Origin: Wenzhouxiangella sp. AB-CW3
GTDB taxonomy: Bacteria; Pseudomonadota; Gammaproteobacteria; Xanthomonadales; Wenzhouxiangellaceae
Reading direction: 5' to 3'
Length of the DNA: 64,000 bases
NCBI RefSeq assembly: GCF_014725735.1
Contig: NZ_CP061368.1
Coordinates: forward strand, 3,735,225-3,799,224
Shown here piece by piece: positions 54,616 through 63,170 of this stretch. Both the position numbers and the translations under genes were made by a program. The notes under the pieces are model-generated. The model saw only the letters and a program-made list of their open reading frames with translations, had not been told where the DNA came from and ran no database searches. Position 1 is the first letter of the stretch. Each line of letters starts with the position of its first letter.

Positions 54616-54636
54616 CGGTTCCCTAGTTCTCCAATC

Positions 54637-54714
54637 GCATAACACCTGCCATAAACCGCCGAGTGAAACGAGGTTCAACGGCCATAGTGCCCGTATTTGA
54701 TCGCTTGGTTATGC
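54637..54714 (-). repeat. attC site of the VOC cassette
   Basis: On the minus strand the 78-bp site runs from GCATAAC (R'') at 54714-54708 to GTTATGC (R') at 54643-54637. The boxes are exact reverse complements. R'' overlaps the stop codon of the VOC gene, as is common for cassettes. Inner homology is imperfect, as usual for attC. Confidence 0.75.
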
Positions 54715-55068
54715 ATCAAGCTCAGACCATACAGCATACTCATTTCCATTTGGATCAGTGAAGTGAAACCTACGGCCACCTGGAAAATCGAAAATATCCT
54801 GAACTACCTTGCCACCTGACAATCTGACTTTCTTGAGTGTGTTCTCAAGATCCGAGCTATAAAGAACCACCAGCACACTACCACCCTCAGGTGAGCATAT
54901 TTTGTCAGATTTGTAAAAACCGCCATCTATACCGGCATCCTCGATAGCCACATACTTGGGGCCATAGTCGATGAACGACCATCCAAAAGCCGAAGCAAAG
55001 AACGCCTTCGTTGCTTCAATATTCGTTGAAGGCATTTCGACATAGTTGATTTTTCCGGTCTCCTTCAT
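54709..55068 (-). CDS. VOC-superfamily (glyoxalase-like) protein, gene cassette
   Basis: The 119-residue protein has the VOC pattern MPSTNIEATKAFFASAFGWSF, then GRRFHFTDPNGNEYAVWSE. Relatives bind metals and act in glyoxalase, extradiol dioxygenase or antibiotic-binding roles; the role here is unknown. Its leader is short (33 bases from attC2 to ATG, with GGAG before the ATG) and its stop overlaps attC1. This is the clearest complete cassette (54643-55101). Confidence 0.85.
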   Translation of the reverse strand: MKETGKINYVEMPSTNIEATKAFFASAFGWSFIDYGPKYVAIEDAGIDGGFYKSDKICSPEGGSVLVVLYSSDLENTLKKVRLSGGKVVQDIFDFPGGRRFHFTDPNGNEYAVWSELDA

Positions 55069-55095
55069 GAAGTTCTCCTGTATGCATAATGTTTG

Positions 55096-55175
55096 GGCTA
55101 ACCAGCGCCGTCACTGGGCCGCCCGGCTTTGCCGACCCGGAGTTTTCGGGGCTCCGGCTGAACCCTTCGTTAGAG
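55096..55175 (-). repeat. attC site
   Basis: On the minus strand an 80-bp site runs from CTCTAAC (R'') to GTTAGCC (R'). The L'' arm reads AAGGGTTCAGCCGGAG, nearly the same as in the attC at 56190. A GC-rich imperfect hairpin lies in the centre. It ends the cassette of the truncated gene at 55244-55870. Confidence 0.65.
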
Positions 55176-55243
55176 CTCAAGTTCTCGATCTCTCTATCTT
55201 ACTAATCTTTGACCCCTGCTCTGCACCGCAGTGCGCAGCGTAA

Positions 55244-55870
55244 TCAGGCTGGTTTTCGCCTCGAGAAGACCCCTCGAACCAACAGGATTGCAAGAACCAG
55301 GACGCTCCAGGAAATCAGGATTGAGGAAGCCGATAGAACAAACTGTGGCGTCGCGAATATCCAGGAGCCGGCAGGCAAGGCAAACCCGATTTGTACGACC
55401 AGCGCCAGGAGAGCAAAAGAGGGAGCAATAAATGGGAAGCTCCAGAACGGACCTGGCGCAAAGATCAATGCAAGCAGGCCGGTGGGAATGAATAATCCCC
55501 GCCTGACTCTAAGGAGTGGCAAACGGTTGCGTACAGCCAAATACACTGAAGTACCGAGAATTACATACGCAAGATGAATCAAGATCCCAAGTGCTAGGTC
55601 CTCCCGAGCTTTGGCTTCGGAAGCCGCTGAGTAGGCAAGTCTCGGATGTGTTTCCGTCGTGCACCTAACATATACCGGCGCATATGCATCCGCGTAGAAG
55701 ATGCGAACTTGGTTTTGCGAAAGCACCTCGTACTGAGGATCGCCATAGATCGGAGTACTCAAGTGACCTCGAGGCTCTCTCGTGCAGCCGCCCCCTCCTG
55801 GGCCACAAAATTCTGGGTCTATCCGAATCTCGCAACGAAATTCCTGACATTGCCCGCCTGATTTGAGAGG
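55244..55870 (-). pseudogene. Membrane protein gene that lost its start to ISL3
   Basis: The frame is open from the stop at 55244 back to 55870, where it meets the ISL3 end and a TGA. Only a TTG at 55762 could start translation inside it. The reconstructed part carries a Cys-rich segment (GGQCQEFRCEIRIDPEFCG), PQYEVLSQNQVRIFYADAYA, and four or so helices after residue 90. The true N-terminus is missing. The gene is followed by attC2, so it was a cassette. Confidence 0.65.
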
Positions 55871-56189
55871 TCATGGGGCGTCCTGTAAAGTTTTGTTTTT
55901 GCGAACAAACAACACAGGAGGTTCGCCCCATGACCACGTCCAAGCTTATCGGAAAGCTGCTCAAGTTCAAAGGGTTTCGCTGTGTCGGCCTGGCTTTTCG
56001 ACGCGGTAATCGCCTTGATGTGCTGGTCAAGCCGTTCAAGAACGGCTGTCGGTGTCCGGATTGTGGCCGGCGCGGCACGATTGTCCGACAGCGACCTGAG
56101 CCCCGCTACTGTCGCGACATTCCGGTCGGGCCCTGGTCGATCTGGTTGATGTACTGGCCGCGCGAGATCCACTGCGTCACCCACGGCCG
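55869..56189 (+). mobile_element. ISL3-family remnant
   Basis: The left end begins near GGGGCGTCCTGTAAAG (55875). GGTCATGGGGCG at 55869-55880 recurs inverted at 55924-55935, around the transposase start. The right part of the IS is missing: sequence similar to ISL3 stops at 56189, exactly where the attC core at 56190 begins. Confidence 0.7.
55930..56189 (+). pseudogene. ISL3-family transposase, N-terminal fragment
   Basis: ATG 55930 has AGGAGG upstream. About 87 residues are kept: the N-terminal zinc finger (CRCPDCGRRG) and the conserved RYCRDIPVGPWSIWLMYWP through HCVTHGR. The frame then runs into the attC sequence. The DDE catalytic domain is lost, so it is not functional. Confidence 0.8.
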
Positions 56190-56250
56190 AGCCAACCCGG
56201 CGAAGCCGGCCAGGAGCTTACCCCGCGTCCGGTTGAACCCTTAGTTATGG
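56190..56250 (-). repeat. attC-like site fused to ISL3
   Basis: On the minus strand the site runs from CCATAAC (R'') at 56250-56244 through AAGGGTTCAACCGGAC and a CCGGC-TTCG-CCGG-type hairpin to GTTGGCT (R') at 56196-56190. The length is 61 bases. The L'' arm matches that of the attC at 55096-55175. Confidence 0.6.
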
Positions 56251-56668
56251 CACGGGGGTTGGTGAATTTCGATGGATTCCAGGGCACCTGACTATTGCCG
56301 TTGTTTTGAGGCCGAAGCCTCTGGGAACGCAATATTCCCGGAGGCCGGCCGAAGGGGCCGGACTGGAGCGAAGGCACTGGCCGGAGCGAAGCCCTGGACG
56401 AGGTTTGCCGAAAGTGCAGCTCACTGAAACCACCACAACCTGAAGCGCCACCGATCCTCATGCCCCGATTTTGCCAGTTTGGCAACCAACTTTCCATTCG
56501 AAGCCGGTGAACAAGAAGCCAAAGCAGCCCGCCCCTGCCGTGTGGTTTGAAAAGGCACCGAATCTTGCCGTTTGAAGCTGCTACTGACTTGCTGCCCATA
56601 GGGAGCCAGACGGACCGACTTCTCGACGTTTGGCAACCAACCGGCTACTGGAAAGCACAAGTGCGATA
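56251..56668 (-). other. Gene cassette without a confident ORF
   Basis: The segment starts at the 3' side of intron copy 1 (TATCGCAC) and ends at the attC at 56190-56250, so it has cassette limits. The best frame is 79 codons from a TTG at 56660 to 56421 (SSFKRQDSVPFQTTRQGRAA), with no ribosome-binding site. The DNA has many GCC/CGG-rich short inverted repeats. It may be a non-coding cassette. Confidence 0.45.
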
Positions 56669-58506
56669 ATCGGGATAGGGAGGCACCTCACGATGCCTCT
56701 CCTCCCACACCACCGGGCATACGGATCACGTACCACGGCGGTTCGATGAACATCACTACCGCGCCACCAGGCTCGGTAGTCCCAAGTCAGCAAAATACCT
56801 CGCGGGCAGAGCCCGGTATAGCGCCGGGGTGTGCGACAGCCGCCACGGCCCGTGGGCCGATTTGGATGTCTGCCAGGCATCCCGCACGCTCACGCCACGA
56901 CGGCGAAGCTGGCGGTAGCCCGAGCGGCCCCATTGCTTCCAGAGATAACAGCGTAATCGTCGCCGCAGCCATTTGTCGATCTCGCGCAGTGGGCTCGGTA
57001 CTTCGGCAATCCCGAAGTACGCTTTCCATCCAAGCAGGTAGTCTCTCCAGTCTGCCACGACATCGGCCAAACGGTGGCCTCTCGTGCGGCGGGTCAGGAC
57101 CCGCAAGCGGGTTTTCAGCCGGTCCAGCGCCTTGGGCGACACTTTCAGCCGGTGATCCCCACGGGTGACCGTAAACCCCAAAAACTGGCGGTACCACGGT
57201 CGGTCGACCGCGCTTTTGCGTGTATTCACTTCGAGCCGGAGTGAGTCTTCGACAAAGCGCTTGATGCTGTTCATCACCCGCTCGCCGGCACGTTGACTCC
57301 GCACCAGTATCTGGCAGTCGTCAGCATATCGGACGAAGCGGTGGCCGCGCCGCTCGAGCTCCCAATCCAGCTCATCCAGCACCACGTTGGCCAGGACCGG
57401 TGACAGCGGGCCGCCTTTGCGGCACACCGGCATTCGTCGGGCTCCAGTGGTCTCCATCCATCACCCCGGCGGTCAGAAAACGGTTGATCAATCGCAGCAG
57501 ACGACGATCCGGGACATGATCCTTGAGCCGGCGCATCAACCGGTCGTGGTTGACCCGGTCGAAGAACGCCGCCAGGTCCAGGTCTACCGTCCACTGGCCG
57601 CCCGCCCGAATGTCGGCTTGCAGGCGCTTGAGAGCCTGGTGCGCCGACTTGCCCGGCCGGAAGCCATAGCTGCGGGGATGGAAGTGGGGGTCCCATTGCG
57701 CCGATACCACCTGCGCAACGGCTTGCTGGATGAAGCGGTCCAGAACCGTCGGGATGCCCAGCAGGCGTTCCCGTCCGTCGGCCTTGGGGATACGGACCCG
57801 CCGGACCGGTTGCGGGCGATACTGCCCCGCTTCCAGTTGATCGCGGATCGCAGGCCAGTTCTGGCGAAGGAAGTCCGGTAGTGCATCAACGCTCATCCCG
57901 TCAATGCCCGGCGCGCCCTTGTTCTGGCGTACTTGCTTGACTGCCCGCTGCAGGTTGCTGCGTTCCAGCACCTTCTCCCACAGCAAGACAGTGGATGTCG
58001 AGGCCGGATCGGTCCTTTCCCCAGTCACCGATTCCTCCCGTGCACGGGGCACGGCCGACTCGCGTCGATTCTCTGAGGCGGTCCGGTCACTCATACTCGG
58101 TCGATCATCCTCGTTCATCGTTCGGGCCTTCAGTGACGCCAATCACCTACTATGCCCTCGGCTGACTTCTCCCAGGCGGTCAGCGCCAATTGCTCAGCGC
58201 TCAGCTTCGCAAAGCGAAGCACCGGGGAGACCTCCCGGGGTAAGACACGAAACTGTCACGGCGTAGACGCTGGATTTATAAAACGCAGACCGATTGCAGA
58301 TGGAGGGCTTCATGGTCACGTGCCCACTGGCCCCGTCTACGTCACACCTCATATCCAGTTCCTGTTCGTCGCCCCGCCGCTTTGGATTGGGCTTCCTCCA
58401 GACCCCACCTCACGATGACGCCCTTGCCCTTCTCCTAACCTTCGGCTCTGCGAATACCTGGTAAGAGGACTTACACCTCTCTAGTCTCGTGCCATGCCCG
58501 GCACAC
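56669..58506 (-). mobile_element. Group IIC intron, copy 1
   Basis: On the minus strand it begins GTGTGCCGGGC (GUGYG consensus) at 58506 and ends CCCGAT at 56669, 1838 bases. Near the 3' end is the group IIC domain V (GAACCGCCGTGG ... GGTGGTGTGGGAGG) followed by a domain VI hairpin. The reverse transcriptase lies in domain IV. It sits in the R' box of the attC at 58507-58586. The 3' exon is TATCGCAC. One base longer than copies 2 and 3. Confidence 0.88.
56756..58118 (-). pseudogene. Group II intron reverse transcriptase, frameshifted
   Basis: The gene is identical in translation to copies 2 and 3 on both sides of one extra base at about 57416-57418 (CAAAGG instead of CAAGG). This shifts the frame within the conserved PQGG motif. 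The N-terminal part (to about residue 234) and the C-terminal part with YADD are therefore split. Splicing could still be helped in trans by copy 3. Confidence 0.85.
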
Positions 58507-58586
58507 ACGCCTAAGCTAAGCGGCGCGGCGTTAGCCGCGTCCGGTGGAGCGCGAAGTGCGGAACGAACTTGAGCGTTTTGTTATGC
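58507..58586 (-). repeat. attC interrupted by intron copy 1
   Basis: On the minus strand R'' is GCATAAC (58586-58580), followed by AAAACGCTCAAG, a GC-rich hairpin region and TTAGGC, then GT and the intron. The 3' exon TATC completes GTTATC after removal. The same attC recurs at 60839-60918. Confidence 0.75.
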
Positions 58587-58599
58587 ATTTTGCGGATGC

Positions 58600-58977
58600 T
58601 CAGAGATTTACGCTAACTCCCAAAACATAATCAGCGAATGGTGGCTTGGGGAATACACGACTACGTGCCTTTTCCTCAATGCACTGTGCAGCCTCAGATT
58701 CTGGAACGACCGTAGCCTGTGAAACTTCGCCATTTTCATTAATTACAACATAGATTGAGAATCTCTGCTTCTCACTACGCCCGGGCGGAGCACAGTCAAA
58801 CACGATGTCGAAGTCACCCCACAATATACCCAGGGCATCTCCAGAATAGGAGCCTTCGTCGTCAAAGAGCGCACAATCTCGGCTTCGCTCACGAAGCTCC
58901 TCTAATGAAAGCTCATCCGCCAACAGCGTTCCACTCAATAGAACTGCTACGGTGATACCGATACAGTATTTGTTCAT
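58600..58977 (-). CDS. Small secreted protein, cassette copy A
   Basis: The 125-residue product starts at ATG 58977, because an upstream frame to 59046 is intron sequence. It has a signal peptide (MNKYCIGITVAVLLSGTLLA) and a C-terminal half that resembles TonB-C/AgmX-type domains (YVVINENGEVSQATVVPES, FPKPP). The two mature cysteines near the ends of that region may pair. Function unknown. It is identical to the copy at 60932-61309. Confidence 0.75.
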   Translation of the reverse strand: MNKYCIGITVAVLLSGTLLADELSLEELRERSRDCALFDDEGSYSGDALGILWGDFDIVFDCAPPGRSEKQRFSIYVVINENGEVSQATVVPESEAAQCIEEKARSRVFPKPPFADYVLGVSVNL

Positions 58978-59001
58978 GCGAATTAACTCTGGTAATGCAT
59001 A

Positions 59002-60838
59002 ATCGGGATAGGGAGGCACCTCACGATGCCTCTCCTCCCACACCACCGGGCATACGGATCACGTACCACGGCGGTTCGATGAACATCACTACCGCGCCAC
59101 CAGGCTCGGTAGTCCCAAGTCAGCAAAATACCTCGCGGGCAGAGCCCGGTATAGCGCCGGGGTGTGCGACAGCCGCCACGGCCCGTGGGCCGATTTGGAT
59201 GTCTGCCAGGCATCCCGCACGCTCACGCCACGACGGCGAAGCTGGCGGTAGCCCGAGCGGCCCCATTGCTTCCAGAGATAACAGCGTAATCGTCGCCGCA
59301 GCCATTTGTCGATCTCGCGCAGTGGGCTCGGTACTTCGGCAATCCCGAAGTACGCTTTCCATCCAAGCAGGTAGTCTCTCCAGTCTGCCACGACATCGGC
59401 CAAACGGTGGCCTCTCGTGCGGCGGGTCAGGACCCGCAAGCGGGTTTTCAGCCGGTCCAGCGCCTTGGGCGACACTTTCAGCCGGTGATCCCCACGGGTG
59501 ACCGTAAACCCCAAAAACTGGCGGTACCACGGTCGGTCGACCGCGCTTTTGCGTGTATTCACTTCGAGCCGGAGTGAGTCTTCGACAAAGCGCTTGATGC
59601 TGTTCATCACCCGCTCGCCGGCACGTTGACTCCGCACCAGTATCTGGCAGTCGTCAGCATATCGGACGAAGCGGTGGCCGCGCCGCTCGAGCTCCCAATC
59701 CAGCTCATCCAGCACCACGTTGGCCAGGACCGGTGACAGCGGGCCGCTTTGCGGCACACCGGCATTCGTCGGGCTCCAGTGGTCTCCATCCATCACCCCG
59801 GCGGTCAGAAAACGGTTGATCAATCGCAGCAGACGACGATCCGGGACATGATCCTTGAGCCGGCGCATCAACCGGTCGTGGTTGACCCGGTCGAAGAACG
59901 CCGCCAGGTCCAGGTCTACCGTCCACTGGCCGCCCGCCCGAATGTCGGCTTGCAGGCGCTTGAGAGCCTGGTGCGCCGACTTGCCCGGCCGGAAGCCATA
60001 GCTGCGGGGATGGAAGTGGGGGTCCCATTGCGCCGATACCACCTGCGCAACGGCTTGCTGGATGAAGCGGTCCAGAACCGTCGGGATGCCCAGCAGGCGT
60101 TCCCGTCCGTCGGCCTTGGGGATACGGACCCGCCGGACCGGTTGCGGGCGATACTGCCCCGCTTCCAGTTGATCGCGGATCGCAGGCCAGTTCTGGCGAA
60201 GGAAGTCCGGTAGTGCATCAACGCTCATCCCGTCAATGCCCGGCGCGCCCTTGTTCTGGCGTACTTGCTTGACTGCCCGCTGCAGGTTGCTGCGTTCCAG
60301 CACCTTCTCCCACAGCAAGACAGTGGATGTCGAGGCCGGATCGGTCCTTTCCCCAGTCACCGATTCCTCCCGTGCACGGGGCACGGCCGACTCGCGTCGA
60401 TTCTCTGAGGCGGTCCGGTCACTCATACTCGGTCGATCATCCTCGTTCATCGTTCGGGCCTTCAGTGACGCCAATCACCTACTATGCCCTCGGCTGACTT
60501 CTCCCAGGCGGTCAGCGCCAATTGCTCAGCGCTCAGCTTCGCAAAGCGAAGCACCGGGGAGACCTCCCGGGGTAAGACACGAAACTGTCACGGCGTAGAC
60601 GCTGGATTTATAAAACGCAGACCGATTGCAGATGGAGGGCTTCATGGTCACGTGCCCACTGGCCCCGTCTACGTCACACCTCATATCCAGTTCCTGTTCG
60701 TCGCCCCGCCGCTTTGGATTGGGCTTCCTCCAGACCCCACCTCACGATGACGCCCTTGCCCTTCTCCTAACCTTCGGCTCTGCGAATACCTGGTAAGAGG
60801 ACTTACACCTCTCTAGTCTCGTGCCATGCCCGGCACAC
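59002..60838 (-). mobile_element. Group IIC intron, copy 2
   Basis: It has the same ends as copy 1 (GTGTGCC ... CCCGAT), with length 1837. The 5' exon ends GGCGT and the 3' exon begins TATGCATTACC, so removal restores GTTATGC. It lies between two identical cassettes. Confidence 0.9.
59089..60450 (-). CDS. Group IIC intron reverse transcriptase/maturase, PQSG variant
   Basis: The 453-residue protein begins at ATG 60450 (MNEDDRPSMSDR). It has the RT domains with APGIDGMSVD, SYGFRPGKSAHQA, YADD near 264-267, and the maturase X domain ending GLPSLVAR. No endonuclease domain is present, as in group IIC. The otherwise invariant PQGGPLSP reads PQSGPLSP at about residue 235, which may reduce activity. 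Confidence 0.9.
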   Translation of the reverse strand: MNEDDRPSMSDRTASENRRESAVPRAREESVTGERTDPASTSTVLLWEKVLERSNLQRAVKQVRQNKGAPGIDGMSVDALPDFLRQNWPAIRDQLEAGQYRPQPVRRVRIPKADGRERLLGIPTVLDRFIQQAVAQVVSAQWDPHFHPRSYGFRPGKSAHQALKRLQADIRAGGQWTVDLDLAAFFDRVNHDRLMRRLKDHVPDRRLLRLINRFLTAGVMDGDHWSPTNAGVPQSGPLSPVLANVVLDELDWELERRGHRFVRYADDCQILVRSQRAGERVMNSIKRFVEDSLRLEVNTRKSAVDRPWYRQFLGFTVTRGDHRLKVSPKALDRLKTRLRVLTRRTRGHRLADVVADWRDYLLGWKAYFGIAEVPSPLREIDKWLRRRLRCYLWKQWGRSGYRQLRRRGVSVRDAWQTSKSAHGPWRLSHTPALYRALPARYFADLGLPSLVAR

Positions 60839-60918
60839 ACGCCTAAGCTAAGCGGCGCGGCGTTAGCCGCGTCCGGTGGAGCGCGAAGTGCGGAACGAAC
60901 TTGAGCGTTTTGTTATGC
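60839..60918 (-). repeat. attC interrupted by intron copy 2
   Basis: It has the same sequence as 58507-58586 (R'' GCATAAC at 60918-60912). It ends GT at the intron 5' junction. The remaining TATGC is found beyond the intron at 59001-58997, giving an exact R'/R'' pair after removal. Confidence 0.8.
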
Positions 60919-60931
60919 ATTTTGCGGATGC

Positions 60932-61309
60932 TCAGAGATTTACGCTAACTCCCAAAACATAATCAGCGAATGGTGGCTTGGGGAATACACGACTACGTGC
61001 CTTTTCCTCAATGCACTGTGCAGCCTCAGATTCTGGAACGACCGTAGCCTGTGAAACTTCGCCATTTTCATTAATTACAACATAGATTGAGAATCTCTGC
61101 TTCTCACTACGCCCGGGCGGAGCACAGTCAAACACGATGTCGAAGTCACCCCACAATATACCCAGGGCATCTCCAGAATAGGAGCCTTCGTCGTCAAAGA
61201 GCGCACAATCTCGGCTTCGCTCACGAAGCTCCTCTAATGAAAGCTCATCCGCCAACAGCGTTCCACTCAATAGAACTGCTACGGTGATACCGATACAGTA
61301 TTTGTTCAT
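60932..61309 (-). CDS. Small secreted protein, cassette copy B
   Basis: The 125-residue product is identical to that of 58600-58977, including the signal peptide and the TonB-C-like region. It begins 24 bases after the 3' exon junction of intron copy 3. No strong Shine-Dalgarno sequence is present. It is the upstream one of the two tandem copies in the direction of transcription. Confidence 0.75.
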   Translation of the reverse strand: MNKYCIGITVAVLLSGTLLADELSLEELRERSRDCALFDDEGSYSGDALGILWGDFDIVFDCAPPGRSEKQRFSIYVVINENGEVSQATVVPESEAAQCIEEKARSRVFPKPPFADYVLGVSVNL

Positions 61310-61333
61310 GCGAATTAACTCTGGTAATGCATA

Positions 61334-63170
61334 ATCGGGATAGGGAGGCACCTCACGATGCCTCTCCTCCCACACCACCGGGCATACGGATCACGTACCA
61401 CGGCGGTTCGATGAACATCACTACCGCGCCACCAGGCTCGGTAGTCCCAAGTCAGCAAAATACCTCGCGGGCAGAGCCCGGTATAGCGCCGGGGTGTGCG
61501 ACAGCCGCCACGGCCCGTGGGCCGATTTGGATGTCTGCCAGGCATCCCGCACGCTCACGCCACGACGGCGAAGCTGGCGGTAGCCCGAGCGGCCCCATTG
61601 CTTCCAGAGATAACAGCGTAATCGTCGCCGCAGCCATTTGTCGATCTCGCGCAGTGGGCTCGGTACTTCGGCAATCCCGAAGTACGCTTTCCATCCAAGC
61701 AGGTAGTCTCTCCAGTCTGCCACGACATCGGCCAAACGGTGGCCTCTCGTGCGGCGGGTCAGGACCCGCAAGCGGGTTTTCAGCCGGTCCAGCGCCTTGG
61801 GCGACACTTTCAGCCGGTGATCCCCACGGGTGACCGTAAACCCCAAAAACTGGCGGTACCACGGTCGGTCGACCGCGCTTTTGCGTGTATTCACTTCGAG
61901 CCGGAGTGAGTCTTCGACAAAGCGCTTGATGCTGTTCATCACCCGCTCGCCGGCACGTTGACTCCGCACCAGTATCTGGCAGTCGTCAGCATATCGGACG
62001 AAGCGGTGGCCGCGCCGCTCGAGCTCCCAATCCAGCTCATCCAGCACCACGTTGGCCAGGACCGGTGACAGCGGGCCGCCTTGCGGCACACCGGCATTCG
62101 TCGGGCTCCAGTGGTCTCCATCCATCACCCCGGCGGTCAGAAAACGGTTGATCAATCGCAGCAGACGACGATCCGGGACATGATCCTTGAGCCGGCGCAT
62201 CAACCGGTCGTGGTTGACCCGGTCGAAGAACGCCGCCAGGTCCAGGTCTACCGTCCACTGGCCGCCCGCCCGAATGTCGGCTTGCAGGCGCTTGAGAGCC
62301 TGGTGCGCCGACTTGCCCGGCCGGAAGCCATAGCTGCGGGGATGGAAGTGGGGGTCCCATTGCGCCGATACCACCTGCGCAACGGCTTGCTGGATGAAGC
62401 GGTCCAGAACCGTCGGGATGCCCAGCAGGCGTTCCCGTCCGTCGGCCTTGGGGATACGGACCCGCCGGACCGGTTGCGGGCGATACTGCCCCGCTTCCAG
62501 TTGATCGCGGATCGCAGGCCAGTTCTGGCGAAGGAAGTCCGGTAGTGCATCAACGCTCATCCCGTCAATGCCCGGCGCGCCCTTGTTCTGGCGTACTTGC
62601 TTGACTGCCCGCTGCAGGTTGCTGCGTTCCAGCACCTTCTCCCACAGCAAGACAGTGGATGTCGAGGCCGGATCGGTCCTTTCCCCAGTCACCGATTCCT
62701 CCCGTGCACGGGGCACGGCCGACTCGCGTCGATTCTCTGAGGCGGTCCGGTCACTCATACTCGGTCGATCATCCTCGTTCATCGTTCGGGCCTTCAGTGA
62801 CGCCAATCACCTACTATGCCCTCGGCTGACTTCTCCCAGGCGGTCAGCGCCAATTGCTCAGCGCTCAGCTTCGCAAAGCGAAGCACCGGGGAGACCTCCC
62901 GGGGTAAGACACGAAACTGTCACGGCGTAGACGCTGGATTTATAAAACGCAGACCGATTGCAGATGGAGGGCTTCATGGTCACGTGCCCACTGGCCCCGT
63001 CTACGTCACACCTCATATCCAGTTCCTGTTCGTCGCCCCGCCGCTTTGGATTGGGCTTCCTCCAGACCCCACCTCACGATGACGCCCTTGCCCTTCTCCT
63101 AACCTTCGGCTCTGCGAATACCTGGTAAGAGGACTTACACCTCTCTAGTCTCGTGCCATGCCCGGCACAC
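61334..63170 (-). mobile_element. Group IIC intron, copy 3, intact
   Basis: It is 1837 bases, from GTGTGCCGGGC at 63170 to CCCGAT at 61334. Domain V lies at about 61368-61410, directly after the RT stop, and domain VI follows. It interrupts the attC of the beta-lactamase cassette; 5' exon CCAGCGT and 3' exon TATGC. Confidence 0.92.
61421..62782 (-). CDS. Group IIC intron reverse transcriptase/maturase, intact
   Basis: The 453-residue protein is full length with the canonical PQGGPLSP at about 233-240 and YADD at about 264-267. The C-terminal maturase region is typical of group IIC-attC introns (GWKAYFGIA, WLRRRLRCYLWKQWGR). ATG 62782 with GAAGG upstream is preferred over a TTG at 62806. It is the only one of the three copies that looks fully functional and may serve all three introns. 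Confidence 0.93.
   Translation of the reverse strand: MNEDDRPSMSDRTASENRRESAVPRAREESVTGERTDPASTSTVLLWEKVLERSNLQRAVKQVRQNKGAPGIDGMSVDALPDFLRQNWPAIRDQLEAGQYRPQPVRRVRIPKADGRERLLGIPTVLDRFIQQAVAQVVSAQWDPHFHPRSYGFRPGKSAHQALKRLQADIRAGGQWTVDLDLAAFFDRVNHDRLMRRLKDHVPDRRLLRLINRFLTAGVMDGDHWSPTNAGVPQGGPLSPVLANVVLDELDWELERRGHRFVRYADDCQILVRSQRAGERVMNSIKRFVEDSLRLEVNTRKSAVDRPWYRQFLGFTVTRGDHRLKVSPKALDRLKTRLRVLTRRTRGHRLADVVADWRDYLLGWKAYFGIAEVPSPLREIDKWLRRRLRCYLWKQWGRSGYRQLRRRGVSVRDAWQTSKSAHGPWRLSHTPALYRALPARYFADLGLPSLVAR

Larger units (their letters stand above)
56669..63170. repeat. Tandem repeat of intron plus cassette units
   Basis: The units are 56669-59001 (2333 bases) and 59002-61333 (2332 bases); a third partial unit (61334-63170) has only the intron. 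Each full unit holds a group IIC intron, the 125-residue secreted-protein gene and its attC. The translated products are identical between copies except in the PQGG motif. Confidence 0.92.

Noticed and set aside
56421-56660. 79-codon frame in the cassette after intron copy 1
   Set aside because: It has only a TTG start with no Shine-Dalgarno sequence and no recognised family. It is described as part of the ORF-less cassette instead.
58600-59046. 148-codon version of the small secreted protein
   Set aside because: The first 23 codons are intron 3' sequence. The signal peptide starts at ATG 58977, and the same applies to 60932-61378.
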